Source of the DNA: Planctomycetales bacterium
Lineage (GTDB): Bacteria; Planctomycetota; Planctomycetia; Pirellulales; Pirellulaceae
NCBI GenBank assembly: GCA_020427005.1
Contig: JAGQOY010000010.1
Span: 18,570 to 82,569, forward strand
Length of the DNA stretch: 64,000 bases
Direction: 5' to 3'
Shown: one piece after another, positions 45,581 to 54,902 of the stretch
How the letters are laid out: each line of letters begins with the position of its first letter
Numbering within the stretch: the stretch's first letter is position 1
Program-made: the position numbers and the translations under genes
The notes under the pieces: generated by a model
What the model was told of the DNA's origin: nothing
Database searches by the model: none
Seen by the model: only the letters and a program-made list of their open reading frames with translations

Positions 45581-47596
45581 CTAGCCGAGTAGAGTCGCAC
45601 CGAACTTCGACTTACAACCCTCAATGATGTCTGCTACAGCCTGATCAACTTCTTCACTGGTTAAAGTACGAATTAAGCTTTGGAATACGAGCGATAACAA
45701 GACGCGTTTTTTCCCAACGCCATCCCGCTTGATGTCACGATAGGTCTCTTGATAATTGACTTCAGTAAGGTGTTCCCTTCCTGCAAGAGTGCAGGCTGCC
45801 GAAAGATCTTTCCAAAGAAGTTCTTCGTCGACGATGAAATTCAAGTCTCGGCATACGGCAGGAAATGCAGACACCTTATCCGCTCGCCGAACGACCTCCA
45901 GATGTTCAACCAGCAGATCGGCATTCAATTCAATGGCAGCCACTGAATGGTCAAGCGAAAGTGCGTCTTGGATCGACCTATTAACTAATCCTAGCCATCC
46001 AAGGATCTTACCCGAGAGTAAAATAGATTGTCCCGAGCCAGTCTCAAAAAAGTCATGCTCAACCATTCTCCATTCAACTTGAACGTTTTTCGCAACAATT
46101 TGATTCAGGAGTTCTTCGACGATTCCCTTGGCCAATCGCAAGTCGCCACAAACAGCTGCTAAAGTGGCCTGTTCTTTCGGCAAGACGCCGCCCGTAGGCA
46201 GATAGATGTTTGCCACTTCGTAGAGTTGTGCATTTCGGATGGATTGCGCCTGGTTGGCGTACCGTGCGGCCAGCAGGCTTGGGAGAATGGACCGGCGCAG
46301 GTTTCGGCTACCAACGAGCAATGGAGTTTCTGTGCACAGTGGGGGTAAATCACTCCACAGGCTTCCGCATTTTTCAATTGTGTCGCTAACCACACTGGGT
46401 GTCATGGCTTCGTCGATACCACATGCAGAAAGCACGTGACGCGCGCGGTCTAAAACGATATCCTTAGGACGTCTGGCAGCCACTGTCAAGGGTACAGGAA
46501 CATCCTCCGGAATTTGATCATATCCATGTAGACGAGCGACCTCTTCGATTAGATCGACTTCACGATACAAATCGCCTCGCCAGGTGGGTGGACGCACCTC
46601 GAGTTGCTGCTCATTTGCGGCAACGATATCACATCCTAGGGCGAGCAAGATTTCACGGATTTTTTCAACCTCGATCTCGATGCCGAGGATGCGTGGAACC
46701 TGAGAAAGTCGCAAGCCGATTGTCTCTCGAGCTAGTGTGGCGGGCCCAGTGTCGGCGACGCCACTAAGCAAAGTTCCACCGGCGACCTGAAGGATCAATT
46801 CACAGCAACGACGGCTGGCCCAATCGAGGTTACCGGGATCCGGTCGACGTTCGAATCGAAACGACGATGGGCTCTGCAGTTTTAGTTTTCGACTGGCGCG
46901 ACGAATGGCCAAAGGTTCAAACAATGCGGCTTCAATTAGCAGATCCACCGTGGAAGCGGCTACTTCGCTTTCAGCGCCACCCATGACACCTCCCAAGGCC
47001 ACGGCTCGCTCGGCATCTGCTATCACGATCATCTTTGAATCCAACGCATATGTCTTGTGATCGATGGCTTCGAAGCGTTCGTCTAGATGGGCTCTACGGA
47101 CAATGATTTTACCGCCGCGAATCTGTCTTAGGTCAAATGCGTGTAAGGGCTGACCGCATTCCATCATCACATAGTTGGTTACATCAACTACATTATTTAC
47201 AGAAGCAATACCTACTGCATTCAGTCGGCGAGACAGCCAAGCAGGACTGGTCCCAATTTTGACGCCGCGAATGACTCGAGCAGTGTACCGAGTGCAACTT
47301 TCCGGAAACTCATTGAGAACGCTAATCAAATCATTAACGTCTTCCTTTGATGTGGCAGGCTGAGGATTCGGGATTTCAAGCGGACCGCGCAGTAGTACGC
47401 TGGCTTCGCGAGCGACTCCAATGTGCCCCAGGCAATCGCCACGGTTACTAGTAACTTCGAGATCGATGACCGTATCGATACCGACCTCAAAGGTAGATTC
47501 ATGATTTAGTCCGCTCATGGCAAAACGAGTCGCCAATTCAGCGGGCGAAACTTGCAGGTTAACGTATTGTGATAGCCAATCCCAGCAAACTAGCAT
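45581..47596 (-). CDS. pheT: Phenylalanine--tRNA ligase beta subunit, lacking the N-terminal OB (tRNA-binding) domain
   Basis: A 671-residue PheT. It starts LVCWDWLSQYVNLQVSPAEL and goes within 50 residues to DLEVTSNRGDCLGHIGVARE, the position E. coli PheT reaches only after the ~110-residue OB-fold domain; that domain is absent. The rest is conventional: B3/B4 editing part (SCTRYTARVI), B5 (WRGDLYREVDLIEEVARLHG), catalytic-like part and C-terminal anticodon-binding FDX-ACB (AVCRDLNFIVDEE to the end). Start ATG 47596; the frame to 47635 is an overextension. It charges tRNA-Phe with PheS. Follows pheS by 78 bases. Confidence 0.93.
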   Translation of the reverse strand: MLVCWDWLSQYVNLQVSPAELATRFAMSGLNHESTFEVGIDTVIDLEVTSNRGDCLGHIGVAREASVLLRGPLEIPNPQPATSKEDVNDLISVLNEFPESCTRYTARVIRGVKIGTSPAWLSRRLNAVGIASVNNVVDVTNYVMMECGQPLHAFDLRQIRGGKIIVRRAHLDERFEAIDHKTYALDSKMIVIADAERAVALGGVMGGAESEVAASTVDLLIEAALFEPLAIRRASRKLKLQSPSSFRFERRPDPGNLDWASRRCCELILQVAGGTLLSGVADTGPATLARETIGLRLSQVPRILGIEIEVEKIREILLALGCDIVAANEQQLEVRPPTWRGDLYREVDLIEEVARLHGYDQIPEDVPVPLTVAARRPKDIVLDRARHVLSACGIDEAMTPSVVSDTIEKCGSLWSDLPPLCTETPLLVGSRNLRRSILPSLLAARYANQAQSIRNAQLYEVANIYLPTGGVLPKEQATLAAVCGDLRLAKGIVEELLNQIVAKNVQVEWRMVEHDFFETGSGQSILLSGKILGWLGLVNRSIQDALSLDHSVAAIELNADLLVEHLEVVRRADKVSAFPAVCRDLNFIVDEELLWKDLSAACTLAGREHLTEVNYQETYRDIKRDGVGKKRVLLSLVFQSLIRTLTSEEVDQAVADIIEGCKSKFGATLLG

Positions 47597-47674
47597 TGTG
47601 AAAACCGCGATTCTTCGAAGGTTGTCCAGGAACAAAAATCACTTGCGAATCTATTACGTGCTGCTAAAAATACA

Positions 47675-48709
47675 TCAAAATTGATGTAGAAATCGCAGAT
47701 CATTACGATATAAATCGCGAATGTCGTGCACTCCATGTCGACGCATGCACAGTCGTTCAACGCCCAATCCGAACGCGAATCCGTTGACTTTTTCCGGATC
47801 GTATCCGACAGCCTGTAAGACGTTCGGGTCGACCATGCCCGCGCCTCCAAATTCAACCCAATTGTCGTTCCAGAGGAAATCTGCTTCTACGCTGGGTTCG
47901 GTAAATGGAAAGAAGCTCGGTCGAAATCGAATGTGAACGTCGGCACCAAGATAGCTGGTCGCAAACATCCTCAAGACGCTTTTAAGCTGTGCCATAGTAA
48001 CGTTCTGATCGATCCATAAGCCTTCCATTTGATGGAACATAGGAAAGTGTGTAGCGTCTGCCTCGTCGGGTCGATAAACGCGCCCTAAGCTGATGATACG
48101 GACTGGAGGCCTGACCTCCTCCATGACTCGAATCTGTACTGTGCTGGTCTGACTGCGTAGGAGACAGGCCGTATCGGCACTGGAGTCGAAAGTGGTTTGA
48201 CCAGCCACGCTCAAATAGAAATTATCTAGCGGATCCCGTGCGGGATGGTCTTCCGGAATATTGAGAGCTACGAAGTTATGCCATGTATCTTCGACTTCAG
48301 GCCCTTCGACAACGCTAAATCCTAAGCGGCCCATTATTTCTTTCAAATGCTCAATTGTCTGAGTAATGGGATGGGTCCTCCCCAAATGCTGGCGGATTCC
48401 AGGGAGTGTGGGATCCAGCATTGGCCCAGTCTGCTTGGTAGAACTCAAGCTTCTCAAACGAGTCTCAGCTTGTTCCAGTGCATTTTGGATGCGTGACTTA
48501 ATTTCATTAAACTTAATCCCAGCCGGTTTGCGATCTTCCGCCGCCAGACCTCCCATTTGTTTCTGCAAGATCTTAATCTGTCCGCTCCGCGCACCTACGA
48601 AGTGCACTCTCATTGCTTCCAGAGATGCACTGTCAGTGACCTTGGACAGCTTATGTTCCGCGTCAACTGTGAGGGCTTCCAAGCTGCTTAGGAATTCTTG
48701 CAGTTCCAT
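47675..48709 (-). CDS. pheS: Phenylalanine--tRNA ligase alpha subunit
   Basis: A 344-residue class II synthetase subunit. The coiled-coil N-terminus (residues ~1-85) leads to HPITQTIEHLKEIMGRLGF, motif 2 ISLGRVYRPDEADATHFPMF and the C-terminal motif 3 region FGLGVERLCMRRHGV. Length and order are standard for bacterial PheS. It makes an alpha2beta2 enzyme with PheT. The gap to rplT upstream is large (417 bases), so pheS may have its own promoter or leader as in other bacteria. Confidence 0.97.
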   Translation of the reverse strand: MELQEFLSSLEALTVDAEHKLSKVTDSASLEAMRVHFVGARSGQIKILQKQMGGLAAEDRKPAGIKFNEIKSRIQNALEQAETRLRSLSSTKQTGPMLDPTLPGIRQHLGRTHPITQTIEHLKEIMGRLGFSVVEGPEVEDTWHNFVALNIPEDHPARDPLDNFYLSVAGQTTFDSSADTACLLRSQTSTVQIRVMEEVRPPVRIISLGRVYRPDEADATHFPMFHQMEGLWIDQNVTMAQLKSVLRMFATSYLGADVHIRFRPSFFPFTEPSVEADFLWNDNWVEFGGAGMVDPNVLQAVGYDPEKVNGFAFGLGVERLCMRRHGVHDIRDLYRNDLRFLHQF

Positions 48710-49126
48710 ATCCGGCTCCCAAATCTAATTTTCCTGAAACCAGTAGGGTCTCAATCATACTGCTCAAGGAATGGAAGTAGGTGTGATCCCCGCAATCGAT
48801 TCCTTGTCCACCAACCGCTTAGGAACTAGTCCTGCGAGGTGATGGGCCAAAGTATTTCGTCGTGCGCCCGATGGGACTTAGAATATGCCTCTACGAAGGT
48901 ACCAAATGGCGCATCTTATCTTCGCCCGAGCGAACCCTAAAGCGACCGGTAACCGCGTCCTTGGCTTCGAGGCATACGAAACGGGACGAGATCTTGTTTC
49001 CAAGAGAACCGCATCAACCGAAGCGATTCCCTTTTTTTATGATATGTGACCCGCCAGCCAAGGGACCAAATCCCTTTTAGTCAAAACATTTGACCTAGCG
49101 CAATTCGCTTGAAGCTTCGCCCCAGA
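48710..49126 (-). other. Intergenic region between rplT and pheS
   Basis: About 420 bases within the rpmI-rplT-pheS-pheT block. It is long enough to hold a promoter or Phe-responsive leader. I looked for a T-box or Phe-rich leader peptide and saw none. Nothing recognised. Confidence 0.4.
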
Positions 49127-49483
49127 TTAAGCAGCGAGTGCAGACTTAACCTTCTCAACTACTGCCTGGAATCCAGCTGGATCATTGATCGCCATTTCAG
49201 AAAGTTGCTTGCGATCTAAACCGATGTTTGCCTTGTTGAGGCCATTGATAAACTGACTGTAACGCAGACCATGCATTTCACAGGCAGCGCTGATACGAAT
49301 AATCCACAGCTTGCGAAATTCTCGTTTTCGAGCACGTCGATCTCGAAACGCAAATACTCCAGCTCGAATCAGTGTTTCTTTAGCAGTTCGCAGTAACTTG
49401 CGACGCCCGCCCACATAGCCAGCAGCACGCTTAAGCAAACGCTTATTGGCCTGCCGCCGAGCAGCTCCCTTACGAGTTCTCAT
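49127..49483 (-). CDS. rplT: Ribosomal protein bL20
   Basis: A 118-residue 50S protein: [58 protein letters not shown] and [19 protein letters not shown] are the conserved bL20 sequence, basic at the N-terminus. Located 160 bases behind rpmI. In other bacteria bL20 also represses its own operon at the mRNA. Confidence 0.98.
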   Translation of the reverse strand: MRTRKGAARRQANKRLLKRAAGYVGGRRKLLRTAKETLIRAGVFAFRDRRARKREFRKLWIIRISAACEMHGLRYSQFINGLNKANIGLDRKQLSEMAINDPAGFQAVVEKVKSALAA

Positions 49484-49643
49484 TTGACCAGTTCTTTCCT
49501 ACTAGCACCTCAGGCCTCTCTGGCGTTGTGATTCACGAGGAATCACTAGCGGGACAGGGTATACCGCTCGCACACGAGTGTTTTGCCCAGGGACCTTGAT
49601 TAAACCCTATCATCTTTCCGACAGATGCCGGAACATTCAATGA

Positions 49644-49847
49644 CTAATAACTGTTATGGCGCAAACAATCATGGATCTGACGAGTCGACGCGTCTGCTAA
49701 CACTCGAGTGCCTCGTAAATTGCGCCGACGCTTGCTACTCATTCGTACTGCCAAATGGCTAGTTCCAGCACCACGATGCTTGGCTTTGCCCGTCGCGGTC
49801 AGCCGAAATCGCTTCTTGGTTGCCTTATGAGTTTTCATTTTGGGCAT
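49644..49847 (-). CDS. rpmI: Ribosomal protein bL35
   Basis: A 67-residue 50S protein: MPKMKTHKATKKRFRLTATG, then a basic middle and AVRMSSKRRRNLRGTRVLAD. This is full family length. First gene of the rpmI-rplT-pheS-pheT block. The usual upstream infC is missing; the upstream gene is the ThuA/cytochrome protein on the same strand, ending at 50117. Confidence 0.98.
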   Translation of the reverse strand: MPKMKTHKATKKRFRLTATGKAKHRGAGTSHLAVRMSSKRRRNLRGTRVLADASTRQIHDCLRHNSY

Positions 49848-50116
49848 ATCGGACGCTCCGTTGTATTTTTGGCAGTTTTGCAGTGTTAATTAATTCCCCA
49901 AGGGTAAGTCACGTATCGGAGGCAAAAGGCCGACCGAACCACCCGTTTGGGTAAGTGATGCTTGAGTTTTTGGGAATCCGGTACTGTATCGGCAGAATCC
50001 CATTCTATCAAGGCCGCGATTTTGGACATTTGCTAAATTCCTGGAACGGAATCGGCTCGACGTTCCTGTTCGCGGATTCTCGTAAGAGCTTACCTAACAG
50101 CATCACTCGTTGGGGT

Positions 50117-53100
50117 TCATTTTTCCAACGATTCTGCTGTGACAGCCATAACGATGGGAGCCGTACGATCCTCACCTTTGACCAAGTCAATTGAGGAGAT
50201 CTTCTCCTGGCGTTTGGGTGTAACTGCAAAGTAACGAATTTGCTGTCCCTTCATTCGGAACGCGTACTCGCTACCCGGAACGTCTTCGCGGCGAATGTAG
50301 TCCGCGAAATGAACACCGTTTAGCAATGGGTGATCCTCTGTTTGGCCGTCGTGATAGTGAATCCTTACGATCATGGTTACTGATTTTTCAGCATTGAAGG
50401 GGAAGCCCCAGCCGCTCACACCACTTAGGAAATGCAATGCTTTGACCGGCATATTGCATGGCAGAGTGACCTCCCGTGGCATACGGGGAGGCAACGTTCC
50501 CAATGGACCGTTGAGGAGCACTATATTTGGTCGCTTGGTCCCCATTGGGTCCACAACTTGGAAAGGAATCTTCTCGTACTCCTTTAGCCCCCATTCACTA
50601 AACACTAAGCGGTCCGGACCTTCGGGATCGCTTCCGAACATGGGCTTGGTACTAATGGCCGTGGCAACGCTACCCAAGGGCAACGGGACATACTTGCCTT
50701 TACTGGACAAAAACTCAAGTAGGTCCGTCATCTGTTCGACATTCAACTGCTGCTCAAAGCCTTCTGGCATAAGCGACAAGTTCGTGGATGTGAGCTGTTC
50801 AATGTCATCGCGAGCAATGGAATGTCGTTTTCCTTCTGCATCCACTAGCTCAACCGCTGACAGAGATTCTGCTGCTAACATACCGCTGAGCACTTGACCT
50901 TCAACGGTTAGAACCGTGTAGCGGCGGAAATTCCCTTCGACACTACGATTGGGATCCAGAATATGGATGATTAATTCTTCCTTGGGATGAACCGCCATGC
51001 CGGTCAAGTCAGGACCAACATCGTTACCTTCACCTGAATGCTTGTGGCAGTTGGCACAGTTCTTCACAAAATGAGTTTTTCCGATCGTCGCATTTCCCGA
51101 CACATGGGTTGCCGTCGCATAGTTTTCGATCACCTTTTGGCGGTCTGCGTTAGTGACAACACCCGAAGACTTGAGCAATTGATTGGCAGTCTCCCTGATC
51201 TCGCGACTGGGATGGCTGGACAAAGATTGCCGCTGGTCGAGCGATAGGTCAGTGAAGGATACCGTACCGTCGGAAACTGCAGCCAATAATTGACGAGTAC
51301 TAGACGGACGAGCCAACATCACGCCCAGAGCATCTTCACGTAAGGCGGGAGTCAGCATGGGCCAATAGCGGACCAGCTCAGCGCCCACATTGTCTGCCGA
51401 CGCGGTGCGAAGTGAGGTGATCACCGCGCTAGCAACGTCAGAGGGCATTTGCGGTGAAACTGTACCCAGCAACTTTGCAATAGCATCCTCTGTTGCTCCC
51501 ATAAGTCCAACATACTCGCGACTGGCTTTCGCGCGGTCGTCAATTGAAGCTTCATTGGACTGGATCGTAGTTAGCAGCCCTCCCGCAATTTCGTCTGCAA
51601 ACTTACGTAGGCCTTGGCTTCCCCAGGCTGAAGCAAGACGAATTAAGGGAGCGCGATCTTCCGCCGCCAGGCGACCAAAAAGAGTCTGCAGTGATTGTTC
51701 TGCAGAGGGCGATAGCGTAACACTACTCTCGCGTGGCCAACCGGCGGCCAATCCAGCAACTACAGCTCCAGCGACACTTGGATCCCCACTGGCCAAAGAA
51801 ACAAGCAAGGCTTCCAATTCGGCTGGCTTGAGCTCAGAACGTGCTAAATGTTCCGCCACCACGGATACTATATCGCTCAGCGGAGTCCCATTTGCAGCTG
51901 CAGAAACTTGAGTTAGCAACATTCCAGCTAGGAAGCTGTCGGCGTGTGTAGCCGCCGCACAAATAATTCCATCCACTAGAAATGGATCGGCCCTGAATTT
52001 TGCACTTCCGGCCAAGTTGGAGAGCAGTTTACCTGCTTGTGGAGATGAGGGCATGTCTGCCAACGCCATCAAGGCACCCAACTGCACCTGAGCGTCAGAG
52101 TCCATTGCCAGACCGGAGTCAACCAATGCAGACGCCGATTGCTGGCTAGCGGGCAAAACCAAGGCTGCGTTTCGACGAACACCGGCGGCCGGATGCCGTA
52201 AGGCAGCAACCACAGCATCAAAGCATTCACCGTTAGCAGACTCGAGAGCTCCCAACCCTTTGAGCGTCCAGAGCGCGTGAACTGCACCGGCATTATTATG
52301 AACCGCATCGACGCTGGGGTCAGCCAGAGTTTCAAGCAGCAAAGGAGTCACATCTGCGAGACCTCGTTCTACCAGCAATCGTTGCGCATGACGTCGCCAT
52401 AGTCGATTGGGATGCTTCAGAGCAGCAACCAGCGTTTCGGGCCGGTTGACGTCCAGATTTGGCATCTGGTTTTGTTGTGCATAAGGCTGTGCACCGTCAT
52501 AAACTAACCGATAGATTCGACCGTGCGTTTTGTCACGCAGATCTGATTCGTAGGCATTGCCTTTACCAGTTTTGAATCCTTGTGGGGTAGGATTATGTTG
52601 AACGATGTAGTTATACCAGTCAATGATCCAGATGTTTCCGTCGGGCCCCACCTCCGCCATTATGGGAGCAGCCCATTCATCGTCGCTAGCTACCAAATTG
52701 AATGTATTGGAATCCCGGAATGTTGCCCCATGGCGATTCAGTACAAAGCTACCGATCAAGTGACCTGTCGGACCACACACAAATGCCACGCGATTCCACC
52801 AAGCCTCAGGATAATTGCGGGCCGTATAAAGTGCGTGTCCTGCCCCGGCAGTGTAACCCCCGTGGTGGTCAACTTGCCTTACGTTTTCAGTGATGGGGCT
52901 AAAGAGGTGATTATCTGCGATTTCGTCGGCCATCAAGCGGGGAGTCCATCCGCGAACGCGCTCGTAGTAACGATTAGGAATCGGTACGAAAAAACTTGGA
53001 GCGCGATTGGCAGTGGACGCAAAAATGAGTCCCTCTTCGCTGATTCCTAGCCCCCAACTATTGTTGGTTGTCGAGCGAATGAACTCGACACTGGATACTG

Positions 53101-54550
53101 CTGGCCGGTCCGTTCCGGTGACCGCGAAATTGAATGGCCCTTGGCGAAACCCACGGTGGCTTCCCCCTGCAAATTTGGGATGAGAATCGTTATAGCCCTG
53201 CATTGCCCAGTAGCGATTATCCAAGCCAAATTGAAAATTGCTAACTCCGCCGTGCGTATCTCCCATCTCCCAGCCCGTGATCAATATCTCACGCTGATCA
53301 GCTCGATCATCACCGTTTGTATCACGTAGGAATAAGGTCTCTATGCCCGCCTGCACAATGATCCCGTCTCGGTAGAATTCAATCGAAGTCGGAATACTCA
53401 GATGCTCGGCAAATACCGTTGATTTGTCCATCACTCCGTCATGGTTCGTATCCTCGCATATGCGAATTCTGTCTCGACCTTGTTCGGGTGGCATCAGCTC
53501 ATTTGGATAATCAATGGTTTCGCAGAGCCATAATCGGCCTCTGGCATCCCAATTCATGGCAATTGGTTTACCCATGATCTGAGGCTCAGCAGCAAATAGT
53601 TCCAGGTGGAAATTCTCTGGTGTAATGTAGTGTTTAATTGATTCTTGTGGAGGTAAGGGTTTTTGCATCTTGGTCTTGACATCGCCCTGTGTGCCCCAAC
53701 GCTGGCCAGCCAAATAATTTGGAATCTTGGGCCCCACTTCCTCAAATTCAAAAGGAGCTACATCCGTTCGTAGCTTGGTCATATTCGGAATCGGGAAAAG
53801 CTGCGGATCGGAATAAGCTGCTACCTGGCTCAAATCGCTGTCACAAGCCCACCGGATGCCGCGTTCCACTAGGTTGATAAATCCTTCGGATCCCCACGTT
53901 CTTTCATCATGACCCCAGGCGGTGTAGAAAACTTTGCCTTTGCCATGCGAACGTACCCAGGTCCAGGGCTCTTCTGTACGCCCTTCCGCCTGATCCCCTG
54001 CGCGTCGAACCTCTAGCACAATTCGATTGCGCTCGTTGTGTCGAGTGTGAATGTATGTCTCATCCCAACTTTTGAACCCGCCAAAGCCTTGCATGATAGG
54101 ATGATCGGGAGCTACTATCACCGTCGAAAAAACCTCGCCACCGTGGCGCTGGAATTGAGCGCCTACAAGATCCACATACGCGCTCGAGTTGCGGAAGCAG
54201 AAGGAAGCGCAGTGCAGTGGAATGAAGCCCCCGCCATTGGCAACATATTCCAAGAGAGCAGCTTCTTCCTGAGCCCCCAAAACGTCAATGTTCGCAAAAA
54301 CGATGAGCCCAGAGTAGTCTTTCAATGTATTCGTGTTAAGCTGATGAACATCCTCTGTGTAAGTAATGTCGATACCACGTTCGCGCAAGACAGGTATAAG
54401 TTGGTCCGCCCGCTGTTGAGGCTGGTGGTGCCCCTTATCACCCAAAAAGAGAATCTTCAAATCTGCGGCTTGAGACAGGCCGCTGACCAACCAGAAAGTC
54501 AACGATAAGAACAAAGATCCGAAGGGTTGGTAAATTCTACAGTTCGTCAT
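50117..54550 (-). CDS. Giant PVC-type protein: ThuA domain, propeller-like dehydrogenase domain, HEAT repeats, cytochrome c
   Basis: A 1477-residue secreted protein. Signal peptide (residues 1-28), then a ThuA-like domain (about 30-235: LKILFLGDKGHHQPQQRADQ, HCASFCFRNSSAYVDLVGAQ, AWGHDERTWG). Next a PVC-type membrane-bound dehydrogenase-like propeller (about 300-690; for example YDGAQPYAQQNQ at its end), HEAT-like helical repeats (about 690-1150), and a cytochrome c with the heme motif CANCHKHSGEGNDVGPDLTG at about residue 1165. The C-terminal 250 residues are an extra beta-rich domain (NPCBM-like composition, uncertain). The function is not known for this family; oxidation of sugars with electrons through the heme is a common guess. 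A single CxxCH is seen. Confidence 0.9.
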   Translation of the reverse strand: MTNCRIYQPFGSLFLSLTFWLVSGLSQAADLKILFLGDKGHHQPQQRADQLIPVLRERGIDITYTEDVHQLNTNTLKDYSGLIVFANIDVLGAQEEAALLEYVANGGGFIPLHCASFCFRNSSAYVDLVGAQFQRHGGEVFSTVIVAPDHPIMQGFGGFKSWDETYIHTRHNERNRIVLEVRRAGDQAEGRTEEPWTWVRSHGKGKVFYTAWGHDERTWGSEGFINLVERGIRWACDSDLSQVAAYSDPQLFPIPNMTKLRTDVAPFEFEEVGPKIPNYLAGQRWGTQGDVKTKMQKPLPPQESIKHYITPENFHLELFAAEPQIMGKPIAMNWDARGRLWLCETIDYPNELMPPEQGRDRIRICEDTNHDGVMDKSTVFAEHLSIPTSIEFYRDGIIVQAGIETLFLRDTNGDDRADQREILITGWEMGDTHGGVSNFQFGLDNRYWAMQGYNDSHPKFAGGSHRGFRQGPFNFAVTGTDRPAVSSVEFIRSTTNNSWGLGISEEGLIFASTANRAPSFFVPIPNRYYERVRGWTPRLMADEIADNHLFSPITENVRQVDHHGGYTAGAGHALYTARNYPEAWWNRVAFVCGPTGHLIGSFVLNRHGATFRDSNTFNLVASDDEWAAPIMAEVGPDGNIWIIDWYNYIVQHNPTPQGFKTGKGNAYESDLRDKTHGRIYRLVYDGAQPYAQQNQMPNLDVNRPETLVAALKHPNRLWRRHAQRLLVERGLADVTPLLLETLADPSVDAVHNNAGAVHALWTLKGLGALESANGECFDAVVAALRHPAAGVRRNAALVLPASQQSASALVDSGLAMDSDAQVQLGALMALADMPSSPQAGKLLSNLAGSAKFRADPFLVDGIICAAATHADSFLAGMLLTQVSAAANGTPLSDIVSVVAEHLARSELKPAELEALLVSLASGDPSVAGAVVAGLAAGWPRESSVTLSPSAEQSLQTLFGRLAAEDRAPLIRLASAWGSQGLRKFADEIAGGLLTTIQSNEASIDDRAKASREYVGLMGATEDAIAKLLGTVSPQMPSDVASAVITSLRTASADNVGAELVRYWPMLTPALREDALGVMLARPSSTRQLLAAVSDGTVSFTDLSLDQRQSLSSHPSREIRETANQLLKSSGVVTNADRQKVIENYATATHVSGNATIGKTHFVKNCANCHKHSGEGNDVGPDLTGMAVHPKEELIIHILDPNRSVEGNFRRYTVLTVEGQVLSGMLAAESLSAVELVDAEGKRHSIARDDIEQLTSTNLSLMPEGFEQQLNVEQMTDLLEFLSSKGKYVPLPLGSVATAISTKPMFGSDPEGPDRLVFSEWGLKEYEKIPFQVVDPMGTKRPNIVLLNGPLGTLPPRMPREVTLPCNMPVKALHFLSGVSGWGFPFNAEKSVTMIVRIHYHDGQTEDHPLLNGVHFADYIRREDVPGSEYAFRMKGQQIRYFAVTPKRQEKISSIDLVKGEDRTAPIVMAVTAESLEK

Positions 54551-54730
54551 TTTTCAATGCGCTTGCGTGAAAACTAAGAAGATTTATCGGTCCCGGTGAC
54601 TTTTTGGGCCTATCTCGGCCCTCGCATGGAATTGTAACTACAAATCCAGGCTACCGATACGGTTACGTATGATTTCTATCCCGCCTTCTTAGCGTTGTTG
54701 CCCACTGTACAAGCAGAACAGTGCCTGGTT

Positions 54731-54781
54731 GAGCAGGATTATGCCTGGGTACGAGCAGGATAATGCCTGGGTACGAGCAGG
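54731..54781. repeat. 22-base tandem repeat
   Basis: GAGCAGGATTATGCCTGGGTAC (one base different, T/A, in the second unit) occurs twice in a row, followed by a partial GAGCAGG; the 20 bases before (54711-54730) look like a decayed third unit. Confidence 0.85.
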
Positions 54782-54841
54782 CTGCTGAAAAAGTGACCCG
54801 AAGCGTCAGAGCGTCAGCGAGGGAATGTGCCCAGCCCCTCG
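54777..54841 (-). repeat. Dispersed 54-base repeat, copy 2
   Basis: Reverse complement of 23557-23610 with a 9-base tandem duplication (AGCGTCAG repeated) in its middle. It abuts the 22-base tandem array. Confidence 0.8.
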
Positions 54842-54902
54842 CTACCGCTTTTTGTTACTAATCGTCCACAAGATTTTGCAGATCGACTTTTTCATCACCC
54901 TG

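Larger units (their letters stand above)
54551..54902. other. Intergenic stretch with repeats
   Basis: About 350 bases between the giant cytochrome gene and galT. It holds a 22-base tandem repeat (54731-54781) next to a dispersed repeat (54777-54841). No gene. Confidence 0.5.
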
